Positions 1 to 10,236 of a stretch of 64,000 nt of DNA are shown in pieces. The notes under the pieces were generated by a model. The model was not told where the DNA came from. It ran no database searches and saw nothing but the letters and a program-made list of their open reading frames with translations. The position numbers and the translations under genes were made by a program. Position 1 is the stretch's first letter; each line of letters begins with the position of its first letter. This DNA comes from Plantago ovata (Eukaryota; Streptophyta; Magnoliopsida; Lamiales; Plantaginaceae): the NCBI GenBank assembly GCA_028274465.1, contig CM051458.1, positions 99,464,855-99,528,854 on the forward strand, in the 5' to 3' direction.

Positions 1-223
1 CCTTCAAAGTCGGTCAAAATGAGTTTTGATCGATCGACTAAGTTAGTCCTTTGAAAAAACAAACTTGATTATAAACGGTTCGTATAAATATTAAATTAAA
101 GTTAATATAATAAGCATTTGACTCAATCAATTATTTACCTACCAATCAATTTTAATCCGTTGATCTTATTTATCAATTTTAATCTGGTGCGTACATGTGT
201 CATTAGTTAATTAAAATATGTAG

Positions 224-355
224 GGTTCGAATCCTGTTGACGTGATTATTATTTTATTATTATTTTTATTGAAGGTGTTTGGTTCGAATCTTGTTGGCGT
301 GATTTTTCTCTATTATTTGTATCATTATTTTAGTTGAAGGTGTTGGGTTCGAATC
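224..355 (+). repeat. Three spaced copies of a GGTTCGAATC motif
   Basis: Bases 1-427 are AT-rich with no gene. They hold three imperfect copies (spacing about 57 and 65 bp) of a unit containing GGTTCGAATC followed by a TTG/ATTG(A/G)CGT segment, at 224, 281 and 346. The motif equals the tRNA T-arm/B-box consensus, so this may be a degenerate tRNA-derived repeat. No A box or foldable tRNA is visible upstream of any copy. Confidence 0.45.
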
Positions 356-427
356 TTATTGACGTAATTTTTTTCTTTTTTATTTATTCTCTTCTTAAAT
401 TTTTATTTTTAACATAAAGTTGTATGA

Positions 428-1005
428 CGTATTATACTTAATTTTAAAATATAACCATGATATGTTCTTATACAAAAAAGACATACTTTCTCCGTCCAAT
501 AATAAATGTAACACTTGATTTTGTTGACTTTTTCGATGATCATTTTGACCTTAAATTATTCTTAAATCATACGATAAAAATAACTAAAAACATCATATTA
601 TGGAACTAGAATGTTTATATGAAGCACTTGACAATATATTCAACTGATGAAAAATACCAATTAACATGCAAAAAAGATACATTGCAGATTTTGAAGTTGA
701 ATGTTACCAAAGTTTAGAGATGTATCCGATGGTTCTTAACTCATCAGAAGAATACTTTTTGTATGTCTAATATTGTTCAATTCAAAACTATTAATTGCAT
801 AACTACAAAAATTATATACATTTATAGCACACCATTTATATTAAGTTTAATTACTCAATTAGTTATTTTTTTATTACGTTTGAAGTCATTATGTGAAAAT
901 TATATATTCACTCTATTTATTTCAATATATTATTTAATAAAACAATAATGTTTTACAAGATTACGCTTCACACGTTACACGCGTAGCGTGTGACGCGGTT
1001 CCTAG
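428..1005 (+). mobile_element. Helitron-like element, 3' part (copy A)
   Basis: This segment is similar over much of its length to 9074-10215, so it belongs to a dispersed family. Its right end has the form of a Helitron 3' terminus. A GC-rich hairpin (CACACG at 969-974 pairing with CGTGTG at 987-992) is followed nine bases later by CTAG (1002-1005) and then T, with no terminal inverted repeat or target duplication. Copy B also ends in CTAG followed by T. The left limit at about 428 is only where similarity between the copies begins, so the true 5' terminus is not established. No Rep/helicase coding sequence is present; it would be non-autonomous. Confidence 0.45.
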
Positions 1006-1281
1006 TATATATATATAGGGCACCCCACTAGAGACCCAATTTTCATCTAAATTCACAATAGATATTTTATTATGTTTGAGACCAATTTTTCAGCGTTGAC
1101 CAATCCAAAACGGGACAATTTCAAAATTTGAAACCAAACATGACTTTATCAAATTTTAGTATTTTTGGTTTTCTTTTCTTACTTATTTCTTTTCTTTTTT
1201 TTCTTCCTTTTCTTTATTAATGTAATAAAGGACTTTAAGGAGGGTATCAAATGTAAGAAGCCCAAACATATATATATAGGG

Positions 1282-1282
<1 letters not shown>

Positions 1283-1338
<56 letters not shown>
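1283..1338. repeat. (TA)n microsatellite, about 28 units
   Basis: An uninterrupted run of TA dinucleotides. It produces meaningless Ile-Tyr reading frames on both strands. The rest of 1006-1560 is AT-rich and holds no gene I can see. Confidence 0.95.
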
Positions 1339-1342
<4 letters not shown>

Positions 1343-1739
1343 TAAATAATTTTATTTTCTTGTATGATATATGTTGATTGTTGAGTACACACACGGGAAT
1401 CGTGCAACAATCTACGCGAGTTGATGCATGCTACGTTCATGTATTCATTATTCTACGCTTGTAGCGCATTCATTCTTCTACGGTTCTTACCGTGCTGATA
1501 CTGTACATGCAATTTCTTTCCAGGTTTAAAAGTGAAAAGAACAAAAAAGAAGCACAAAACCATGCATGCATCATAAGTCTGTAAACCTCTTCTTCACCAA
1601 TCAACCCTAGAAATGATACCAGCAGAATGTTATTTGCTCAATTCAACACACGAACACAATCCAACTAATTCACTCTGACATAACTCTTTTCAAAAGTTGA
1701 ACGCACAAACAGATGGTGAAGAACATACTAGCTAGCTAC

Positions 1740-2096
1740 TTATATCAATTGCACTCCTCCTTCTCTCACTGAGTCAACTACTGCTTTAACCTTGCCATGG
1801 TACTTCTGATCTTTCTTCAAGAATACTGACACAGCAGGTATGTTCTGATGGAGAAGTCGCTCTCCCAGTATCTTTCCGATTTTTGCAGCTGCAGCTACAT
1901 CTCTTCTGCTTTCTTTTGTTGCTTCCATGGTTAACCTCAGGACCCTCTCCTGTGTGCTGGCAGCACATGCTACTGTTGCAGTTGGCGTGTGGATTACTTG
2001 AGCATGTACAAACTTATTCGTGAAGTGCATTCGCAATATGTATGGTTTCAGGAACTTCGTCACCCTAAGTGGCTTTACCGGTGGAGGAATCACCAT
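1740..2096 (-). CDS. uL18 (L18p/L5e) family ribosomal protein, organellar type
   Basis: Encodes 118 residues of the plant L18p/L5e family, which resembles the bacterial uL18 protein that binds 5S rRNA in the large ribosomal subunit. I infer mitochondrial or plastid use from known family members. The protein starts MVIPPPVKPLRVTKFLKPY and ends KVKAVVDSVREGGVQLI. The central AAAAKIGKILGERLL and VSVFLKKDQKYHGKV blocks are the family's conserved parts. The ATG lies four bases inside its exon: a splice acceptor (TTTAACAG) ends at 2101 and coding starts at 2096, so all coding sequence is in one exon and the 5' UTR lies further upstream. The best matching donor is CAG|GTATAC at 5547/5546, which would give a 3.4-kb 5'-UTR intron containing the PORR gene. 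The reading frame is intact. Confidence 0.85.
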   Translation of the reverse strand: MVIPPPVKPLRVTKFLKPYILRMHFTNKFVHAQVIHTPTATVACAASTQERVLRLTMEATKESRRDVAAAAKIGKILGERLLHQNIPAVSVFLKKDQKYHGKVKAVVDSVREGGVQLI

Positions 2097-3142
2097 GTTT
2101 CTGTTAAACCATCAACACATAATAAATTATTCAATCTAGGCTGTAGCATTACCAAATTTACGTACACAGCTTCCCCGACAGACAGGTAGACAAACATGTC
2201 GATGCAAAATAAACAGGAAAACTGAAATGGAAAAACAGAATCTTGAACAATTTCTCACAGGATCGAATTTCTTTCAGTAGATTAGTGATTGAATACTTTT
2301 GAATTACAGAAAAAAGCTAGTGAAATACTCTAAAACATACTCACCCTCATCTAGAACTGTCGAAACACATCATTTTAATTCGAATAACACAACAGGACTA
2401 TTCAATCTGACAAACTTCTCAAACTCTAGGTTACTGTCGAAACCAATGTCAGTGCAGAACAGTTACTTTCACAAATACACAGAAATAAAACATTTCTGAA
2501 ATGCTTAACAGAGTGCCAAATCTATAAGCCTTAGATTTCCCTTATTCATTCAATAGAATACACAAATAGCAGCATGAACAATAGAGAAAGCATCAATGGT
2601 CACTCATAATACCATCAAACAACATTAGCAGCTATATACATTAACTACAGAGCAAAAAAGAACAATCCTGAAGACCTTATCATAATGAATACTGAGCAGT
2701 TACGATTTAGATTAGTCAGCACAACTATAGTCTAATTAGCCAGCACATATTTGAAGGTAACAACTCAAAATGCTTGAGAAATAAAATAATAGTTTGCAAA
2801 TAAGTTAGCACATATTTGTATCCTTGACTAAATTTTATTTTGTTGGTGGTGGTATCTGATCACTGATCATTGATGTAGCAATAGCTCTAGGGAAGGTTAG
2901 TTGCCCCACAAAATACCCATGAACCCAAAATCACATTCCTTAGACACCAGAGAAGTGACCCTAAAGTCGGGATTGTTCATAAAAAGGATAACCGATTATG
3001 GAACTACGAAAGACCAAAATAAATGCTTACTCACTGATCGCTTGACTGGAAATCAACAAGGATGAATGTGGTCAAGACAGGACTCAATTGAAATTTGGCA
3101 AGTTACCGGACTTGAATGTCTGTCTATCATAAACAACATCGT

Positions 3143-4439
3143 TCACCTCAATGTCTGCTTACTATCAGAAAGTCCTTCTAAGAATGGAAGAACAAAATCA
3201 CCATCTCCTTTCCAGCCACCACTCTCGACCATCACAACATCCTCCCTCTCTTCCTCCACTTCCTCGCACTCTTTCAATCCTCCAGTGTGACGACGCCCCA
3301 ATAGCAAAAGATCCAACATTTCCTTCCTCACAGCATAAATCTCATCTCCTCTACTCAAACAACCCTTCCAGTATGCTTCCCTCAGAAACACATACTGAGT
3401 ATTCCCTCTGGTCGCTATATAAAAAATCCCGGGATGCTTCAGCAGGACCTCACGCAAATTTACCAGAATCCCAAGATCCTTCTTAAAATGCACAAACCGC
3501 TCAACTTCCACCATTTTCTCCACCGTCAAGCACAGAAGCTCATGAACGATTCCCACAGCTCGTTTCTCATACCTATCCACTCCACCACAAGTACGAACCC
3601 GGACTTTCTCCATCCTCTCGTAAGGCTTCAAGTACGAAAGCCTCTGCCAGTTCCTCAACTTCTCCCTAAACCCCGGAACTATCTTAAAACCTGTTGGGAA
3701 ATTGATCGGAAATGCGTATTTAGTCTCAAAGTCACTCAACCACTTCTCCCTATACTCTTTATCTCTCCACTTCTCAACCTCAGCTGTATAATTATCACTC
3801 CAATCAACTAGTTCAACTGTCTCCCAATCAACAATCCTAAAAACCTTATCATACTTTCGAATAATCGACTCCCTGAAATCTTCAGGCAAGCCGAATTCTC
3901 TCCTCAACAACCTAATAGCATGCAAATGCACTCTCCCATGAACAGACATCATCAAATCTTTTTCACCTTAACAACATTCAGACTCTCCATTCCAAGCACA
4001 GTTTCATTCTCCCGGTTCAACAATTCGACGAATTTCGATGTAAACTTACAACAAGCATTCCCTCTAACTGGGTGAGTAAATACATCGAACACATGGGGAT
4101 ACTTTTAAGAAACTCACCGGCAGGTAATGTAGTGAGTCCGGCGTGTGGGGACCCACCTGGAGAGGAGCTGGATGGAGATGAAAGGGCCATGTTTCTTGGT
4201 GGATACAAGGTTGTAGATGCTGAGGACCAGGACCAGTCGGCGGCGGTGGAAGGCGAGAGGTTGAGTTTTGGGTCGTGGGTACGGGTCTCAAGGCGGGTCT
4301 GGGCTGTGTTGGCATGTTTCTTGAAGCGGGTTTGGAACGTGGAGGTGAATGGACTGGTAGGTAATGGTGGTTTGGTAGTTATGGTGAAGAGTTTATGTAG
4401 GATTCTCATGCTCAAGCTGATCGGAGAAGATAATATCAT
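3143..4439 (-). CDS. PORR-domain organelle RNA-splicing factor (WTF1/WTF9-like), frame-disrupted
   Basis: A plant organelle RNA recognition (PORR) protein; this family binds group II introns and supports their splicing in mitochondria or plastids. The C-terminal 270 codons (3955-3143) are open and contain LMMSVHGRVHLHAIRLLRRE, GLPEDFRESIIRKY and a GIFYIATRGNTQYVFLREAY block. The N-terminal part is equally recognisable, but only by changing frame four times: about 4260 (one base short, between RTHDPKLN and HRRRLVLVLSIYNL), about 4146 (one base extra, after STKKHGPFISIQLLSRW), about 4107 (an A short, before KYPHVFDVFTHPVRGN) and about 3960 (an A short, before DLMMSV). A possible start is the ATG at 4439, five bases after an acceptor (TTTTTATCCAG). 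Family members are usually single-exon and 350-450 residues. Either the gene is decaying or the consensus is wrong here. Confidence 0.8.
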
Positions 4440-4449
4440 TCAGCCTGGA

Positions 4450-5546
4450 TAAAAATACACAATTCTTATACTATCAGCAATTCCCTCTTGAAGATATATG
4501 TTTTCAGAAACTTAGTCAACCACTGCTGGTTGTGCAGGACAAGAAACTAAAATGAACTAATCTTTGAACCACATGAAAGAAAACGAACCAATGATAAGTG
4601 ATAACAAATCCTAGTTTTGGTAACAACAAAAGCAAGCCTAAAAAAATCAATCTTGTGAGTAAACTAATGCACAGCCTACAATTCTACATATCATAACTTA
4701 TTATAAATAAATCCTAGATCAAAAACTTGAAATATCATCAAACAGAATCAGCAGCTTAAAATACCAACTGCAGAGCAGAAAAGAGCAATCTGAACTTGAA
4801 GACGTTATACCATTCAGGCTGGACAATCTTTTACCACTTATGAAATTACTATCAGTGATTCCATCTTCAAGATAGTATACCCATTCTGGTTTTGCTACCC
4901 AAGAAACTAGAACAAATTCCTAAGGGGTTAGCTAGTTTTGGTAACAAAAAAAAGGAAGCCTGTTGAGTCAAGTTTGTAAGTAACTACCACACGATAACGA
5001 CAATCTACAGTTGTGCACTTAATAAATCCATGATCCTAAACCATTAACAAATTACTCTATCACCATATGCACTTTGCCATTTTTTCCCAGTAGATGCCTA
5101 CTCTTATCGCCTAAACATGATAACCAAAAAAAAGAAAGAAAAAAAAGAACCTTAATTAGTACTCTACTAGAATTTAAAAAAAAAAATCCTAGATCACAAA
5201 AGCATTACCAAACTGCTACAATATACTATATATCTATATATATGCCTAAGCCTATTTCCTAAACATGATAGAAAACATTTGCCGAAAAGAAACAATTGGT
5301 TAATACTAGAAAGAATAATTATCTCACGGATTCCTATACATTGAAATCATATGGTTTCTGAACTAAACTGGAAACAGAAATGACCTATAAAATCATCAAC
5401 AAATTAACATTTTAAAAAGCATCTCAAATTCTCAATAGACAGCGTAAAACACAAAGAAGCAGCTCGATGAATACACTAACTAGAAAACATAAAGAATAAT
5501 CAATCTCTGAGGTTCATATAGATATATAGGTGTATGTATGTATACC
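4450..5546. other. Probable 5'-UTR intron sequence, no gene
   Basis: AT-rich sequence upstream of the PORR coding region with no coding signal. Bases about 4430-4510 and 4800-4880 resemble each other loosely (shared CATTCAG and CTATCAG...ATTCC segments), which looks like an old duplication. The stretch 2101-3142 between the two coding regions is similarly empty and is probably 3' UTR of the PORR gene plus intron. Confidence 0.4.
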
Positions 5547-5640
5547 TGATTCTGATTGAGGAGACTGAGAATGGCGGCCAGCGATTGAGCTGAATTGAAT
5601 TGGAGGAGAAGTTGCTACTAATATTATATCGCTTTTTTTT
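5547..5640 (-). other. Probable untranslated first exon for the uL18 and/or PORR gene
   Basis: On the minus strand a good donor (CAG|GTATACATAC) lies at 5547/5546, downstream of a sequence with no ATG. It could splice to the acceptor at 4445/4444 (PORR) or to that at 2101/2100 (uL18). The upstream limit is a guess. The GC-richer sequence further on (about 5800-5990) may be promoter or leader. Confidence 0.4.
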
Positions 5641-6100
5641 TTTTTTATCACAGAAAGTGAAAATGCGATTTCATAATATTGCTAGAAGTCTTAATCGACT
5701 TTAGACTTGAATACCCAAGACCAAGTCACTCTTTTCTTCCTTTCTTCTTCAAAGTCCAACTCCAATTCCATCCCCTTTGATCTTTTAATAAAAATGATTG
5801 AGTAGCATCAATAAAGTAGATCTGGGCACGCGAATCCATGAGAAAGAGGCTGCTGTGATGAAGATTGAAGGGGCAGCGACGAAGTGGAGAGGTGGAGGCG
5901 CGACGGTAGTGCGGTGGACTGGCGGCTCGGCTTGGGGTTGAGACTGAGAATTTGAGATGGAGACGTGGTAGGAGGTCACTTGTTTAGGGTTTGGGGAAAA
6001 ACTGTAAATGAAGAGACTGGGGGTAGGTTATTTTATATACACACAGGAAAAACTAATTAAGGAACTGATTTGATTAAGGTTTACATGCACTATCTATACT

Positions 6101-6142
6101 ACTACAATCCGATGTACGGTATACTACAATCCGATGTACGGT
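6101..6142. repeat. 22-bp tandem duplication
   Basis: The unit beginning ACTACAATCCGATGTACGGT occurs twice back to back at 6101 and 6123. It sits in the gene-poor stretch 5990-6940 between the divergently oriented uL18/PORR unit and the cystatin-like gene. Confidence 0.85.
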
Positions 6143-6701
6143 AACAGAGTGGAGTCAAATTGCAAGGGCTCATCTACGATAAGAGAAAGTATGTCAAATT
6201 GTAACAGAGGTTTCTAATTTTCTGACTCGTCTCCAACCAGGCCATATACTTTCTGCAATTTTTCAATTGGGTCCCTGTGTATTCCAAAAGCTTGCAAACA
6301 AGTTCATCAATGGAGTTTCAAGTCCGATTTCACACCTAAATGATCGAATCAAGGTTCTAAGCACGAATCAAACAATGAATCCCCTCATTAAGTATAATCC
6401 AATTCAAATCTATCAAAAGGAAGAAATCATTCTTTTTTTCTTTTGTGCTTTAGATGTTTGCAGCCATGAAGCTCCGTCCAGCTTCGTCCATGGCGTCTAC
6501 ATCACATAGCGCCTTCATTTTCGTTGTTCTGGTCAGCTTTCGTTGTTCTGGACGCCGTTGTTTCTGCTCGTAGGCGTTGCTCTGTTTCTATGGATGGTTT
6601 CTGATTTGGGAAAGGGATATAAACCGTTTTCTATCCGGGATAAATTTTTGTGTTGGATTGATCTGGTATTAATTTGGTTTGATCCAGATCATTGTGGTCT
6701 C

Positions 6702-6787
6702 ATAAGAGACGTACTCTTACAGGAAAAGAAGAGAGACTATGTCGGCCATCGGCCAATAAGAGACGTACTCTTACAGGAAAAGAAGAG
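6702..6787. repeat. 32-bp direct repeat, 54-bp period
   Basis: ATAAGAGACGTACTCTTACA and the following AGGAAAAGAAGAG occur at 6702 and again at 6756. This lies 150-240 bp upstream of the cystatin-like start codon, so it falls in that gene's promoter or 5' UTR. Confidence 0.8.
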
Positions 6788-6943
6788 TTCTCATCCTTAC
6801 ATATAGTAGTATTGGGCCAACAAAAAGTCAGTCAAAACTAGTACTACTTGCTTTCCTCCCTGTTAGTCTGTTACCATCATTAAATTTATTTTCTTCTAAT
6901 CATCCATCATCATCAGAATTGAAATCGGAAGCTAGGGTTGGCC

Positions 6944-9092
6944 ATGCCCATCAAAGAGGGGAATCTTTTAACTTATACTTTTGATTCAGAAGAAGATGAC
7001 GACTCGGCAGATGAGAAGGAACTCATTGACATGACCGATGAACAGCTATTCAGACGGATTGATCACCACCCAGAGATGAAGTTAAACAAGGAAAAGGTCA
7101 TTAGGGAAAAAGTTCCAAAGCTACGAGCATATTTAAAGGAAATTCAAGAGTTTGAGGTAAATAATCCTCCTATCTTCTAAACTCTCGTGCTTGCTTGTAT
7201 CGATTCACTGATTTCTTTTTTTTATTTTTATTTTTATTTTTTTATCGTAATACCGATGATGATATTTTGGTTGGACATTATTCGTTCATGAGCTGATTTT
7301 TTTATTTTTTTATCCCTCTAATTTATGCGTATAGTAAACCATCTTCTAAACAAGTTTTTTTTTTTTTTTAAATATCGTTTTACAAATTATCTCAATATAC
7401 TCCTCTATTCCACCGTAATTGCATGTAATTATTATCCGCTTTGATTTTACTTTTTTTTTTTATAATTTTGAACTTTACGTTTAGATTACTATTAATTTAT
7501 ATAATAAATTAATTAACAAAATATGAAAATATTTCATAATATAATACTCCCTCTATCTATGAATAATAGTACCATTGTTTTGACTTTGACCGACTACAAA
7601 TTATTAATCTTAAACTATTAAACTATAATGGAAGAATATATAATAAAATTATATCATGGAAATTTAAAATCTATATTTTCTTTCATAATATAATTACTTT
7701 AAAAATTTTAATCATTATAGTAAAGAGTAATTTATAGTCAAATTCAAATGCGGTTGACCGGTAAAATTTAAAATGGAATTATTATTCATAGATGGAGGGA
7801 GTATAATTTTATTAAATATTTTATTATTATAGTTTGAATTAATTGGTAGTCAAACATATGGCGAATCTACCCGACTAATCTAGCCCACTGGACAATCTGG
7901 ACCCTTTGAGATTGATATATAATGGTATTTGTAGTAAGAACTCATTAAATTAAATAACTAGTGAGGGGCACAGGTTCAATCCCCGGTATCATCATATTTT
8001 GCTCTAATTTTTTTCCCTTTTTCCCAATTTCCTTCAATCTTTTTCCTTGAATGGTGGTATAGTATCTCTTGTATCTGTTCAGTGATGATAATTTAGTTGA
8101 TAAGCTAGCTGATTTTAATGTGCGTATTTAGCAAATAGCGAATGACCTGATAAGCTAGTTGATTTAGTTTTACGTGTTTAGCGAAGCGTATAAGCTAGGG
8201 GCGAACGAGCTTATAAACTAGCGGATAAGATATTGTTATATTTGTTATGTTTTATGAACATGTTTTTGACAACATATATTGTATTAATCTTTATTAGTGT
8301 AATTAATTTAATTTATTATTATTATTTTATTAGGGGTATAATTTAAGTATTAAAGAGGCTAAGCTAGCTTATTAAAAAAAGAGAATAAGCTAACTTATTA
8401 GCTAGCTGATAAACTCCATGAACTTGTTCGCGTTCACCTGGCAATAAGCAATAAGTCTAATTAGTCGCGTGCTTATAACTTATAAGCTTCTCAAGACTTA
8501 TAAACTAAGCTAACCGATAAAGTAACTCTAAACATAGCCTTTGTCTGGGTTTGAACCTGTCTCCGATAGATATATGTTTTGTGAACCCTTGTTTAACCAC
8601 CGCCAGCGTGGTATTACATTACATACATTTATTCTTATACTTATAGGAGGAGCGTGCTTTGTGTTGCAGGGATTTGAAATCAACAACTTTCCTGGTTTTA
8701 TATTTGGAATTACTACTATTGCCCCAAACAATGTGCCTGGGGGCTTGCTTGAGAGTGATGAATTTTACACGGAACTGGCTGAATGGGCTATTGAAGACTT
8801 CAATGACAAAAATGTACGTGCGTATACTTCCTTTTCCGCCACTCAATTACTTCCTTCTTTCTTAACAAGTATAGTATCTTAAATTCTTAATTAATTATGG
8901 AAGAAGATGATGAATCCGATGGTGCTGCTGCAAGTTTGCAGAATTTATATAGTTACATGATCATTATTATTTCATAATTTGTTTGGGCAGGGAACCGAGT
9001 ATGGGGACGTGGAAGTTGAGAGAGTTAATTTGACCAATTCTTGTTATGTAACCTACTACATCACCTTCACTGCCGTACTATACTTAATTTAA
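6944..9092 (+). CDS. Cystatin-like (UPF0725/DUF626-type) protein, truncated C-terminus
   Basis: Three exons: 6944-7156, 8670-8813, 8991-9092, all junctions phase 0 with GT-AG ends (GAG|GTAAAT, TTGCAG|GGA, AAT|GTACGT, GGGCAG|GGA). The start is the first ATG; a TTG two codons earlier is not needed. The predicted 152-residue protein has an acidic N-terminus (SEEDDDSADEKE), a charged helical stretch, then FPGFIFGITTIAP and a cystatin-fold pattern: helix ELAEWAIEDFNDKN, then GTEYGDVEVERVN and CYVTYYITFTA. That resembles plant cystatin-like proteins of unknown role. Inhibitory QxVxG is absent, so I do not call it a protease inhibitor. The final residues VLYLI and the stop codon come from the Helitron-like repeat that begins at about 9074, so the normal C-terminus is missing. 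Whether this copy is functional is unknown. Confidence 0.5.
7547..7801. mobile_element. Stowaway-type MITE (Tc1/mariner), 255 bp
   Basis: Flanked by TA on both sides. The ends are inverted repeats of about 30 bp beginning CTCCCTC(T/C)ATCTATGAATAAT. It lies in intron 1 of the cystatin-like gene. The stem continues inward imperfectly for most of its length. TA target duplication and CTCCCTCC-type termini are the Stowaway hallmark. Confidence 0.9.
8085..8520. repeat. AAGCTAGC-rich intronic segment
   Basis: The words ATAAGCTAG, AAGCTAGCT and their complements recur at least eight times in about 430 bp near the end of intron 1 of the cystatin-like gene, in both orientations, so the strand can fold on itself. 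Probably an old foldback transposon; no clean termini found. Confidence 0.4.
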
Positions 9093-9133
9093 AAATAATC
9101 ATGATATGTTCTTATGAAAAGAAGATATACTTC

Positions 9134-9232
9134 CCTTGTGTTTGGTACTAGATTTTGGAGCATGATTTTTTATTTTGAATAACATTCTTCAAATCAAAAT
9201 TCATGCTCTAAAATCCAATACCAAACACAAGG
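9134..9232. mobile_element. Small MITE, 99 bp
   Basis: Perfect 14-bp terminal inverted repeats (CCTTGTGTTTGGTA and complement), with the pairing continuing imperfectly across the whole element, flanked by TTC on each side (3-bp duplication). Copy A of the host repeat lacks it, which confirms insertion. The 3-bp target and the TGTTTGGTA-type terminus suggest the PIF/Harbinger (Tourist) group. Confidence 0.75.
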
Positions 9233-9381
9233 TTCATATGTCCAATAATAAATGTAACACTTGATTTTTTTCAATTTTGGAGTATCATTTTGACCTTAAA
9301 TTTTTCTTAAGTCATACGATAAAATAATTATTAACATCATACTGGCCAATCAATTAATTTTCTTTTCTTTTCCAAAAAATA

Positions 9382-9415
<34 letters not shown>
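9382..9415. repeat. (AAT)n microsatellite
   Basis: About eleven AAT units within the Helitron-like copy B. Confidence 0.9.
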
Positions 9416-10236
9416 TTTTTAATTTGTGAGTGATTTTTTATCATTTAAAATAAAAAAAATTACATATTAGAACCATTTCCATTTTCACCTACATTTTCTA
9501 CACCTATATAAATGTTACAATAACAAGTTAATTATCACCAAATAAAATCGAAAATCAACGCAAGCCAGTCCACTTTTCTATTGAACTTCCAGAATTTCAT
9601 ACATCACAACTCCGTATCACTAGAATGTTTATATTTCATGATATAATTTTTTAATTATTTTATTTAAATTATTTACAATTAACTTGAGCCAAACTAAAAA
9701 GTTAACAAAACTAAGTTTTACACTTGTTGGACGAAGGAAGTATTTTATAAACTAAAACCTCAATTTAAGTCTAATGATAGAGAACCTGAGGATACTAGGC
9801 TTTGGAATTTGAATATCGTCCATATTGCGACATCGACATAACACAAGGCATCGATAAAACAAAATGACAAGAGATAATGATGCACATGACAAAATATTCG
9901 CTGCATTGCAGATATTCGAAGTTGAATGATTCCAAAACCTACAGATGTACGGGATGGTTGTTAACTCATCAGAAGAATAATTTTCGTACCTCTAATACCT
10001 TTCAGTTCAAAACTATTCATTTTATAACTAGAAAACTATATACATTTATAGGACACAATTTATGCTAAGTTCAATTACTCAATTAGTTATTTTTTTATTA
10101 CGTTTGAAGTCATTATGAGAATATTATATATTTACTTCATTCATTTCAATACATTAATTAATAAAATAATAATGTTCTACAAGATTACGTTTCACACTCG
10201 TATCACATTTTCTAGTATTATATAATAGGCAAGTGT

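Larger units (their letters stand above)
9074..10215 (+). mobile_element. Helitron-like element (copy B), interrupted by a MITE
   Basis: Similar to 428-1005: shared blocks include ATGATATGTTCTTAT, AATAAATGTAACACTTGAT, TTAACTCATCAGAAGAATA and TTTATTACGTTTGAAGTCAT, in the same order and orientation. It is longer because it contains a 99-bp MITE (9134-9232) and an extra AT-rich segment (about 9340-9840). The right end is CTAG (10212-10215) followed by T, as in copy A, but the GC-rich hairpin has decayed. The left end replaces the 3' end of the cystatin-like gene. No transposase coding sequence. Confidence 0.45.

Noticed and set aside
1165..1394. Ile-Tyr repeat reading frames on both strands
   Set aside because: Pure product of the (TA)n microsatellite.
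4072..4452. 126-codon plus-strand frame opposite the PORR gene
   Set aside because: No family resemblance; the minus strand gives clear PORR blocks in the same place.
5785..5979. 64-codon minus-strand frame upstream of the uL18/PORR unit
   Set aside because: GC-richer leader or promoter sequence; no recognisable protein.
6094..6142. TCTATACTACTAC as a Helitron 5' end
   Set aside because: It fits the TCTATACTA start motif, but no matching hairpin-CTAG end was found downstream, and a 22-bp duplication explains the local pattern.
7965..7990. GGTTCAATCCCC as part of a tRNA or SINE
   Set aside because: Only the B-box-like piece is present; no A box or stem upstream.
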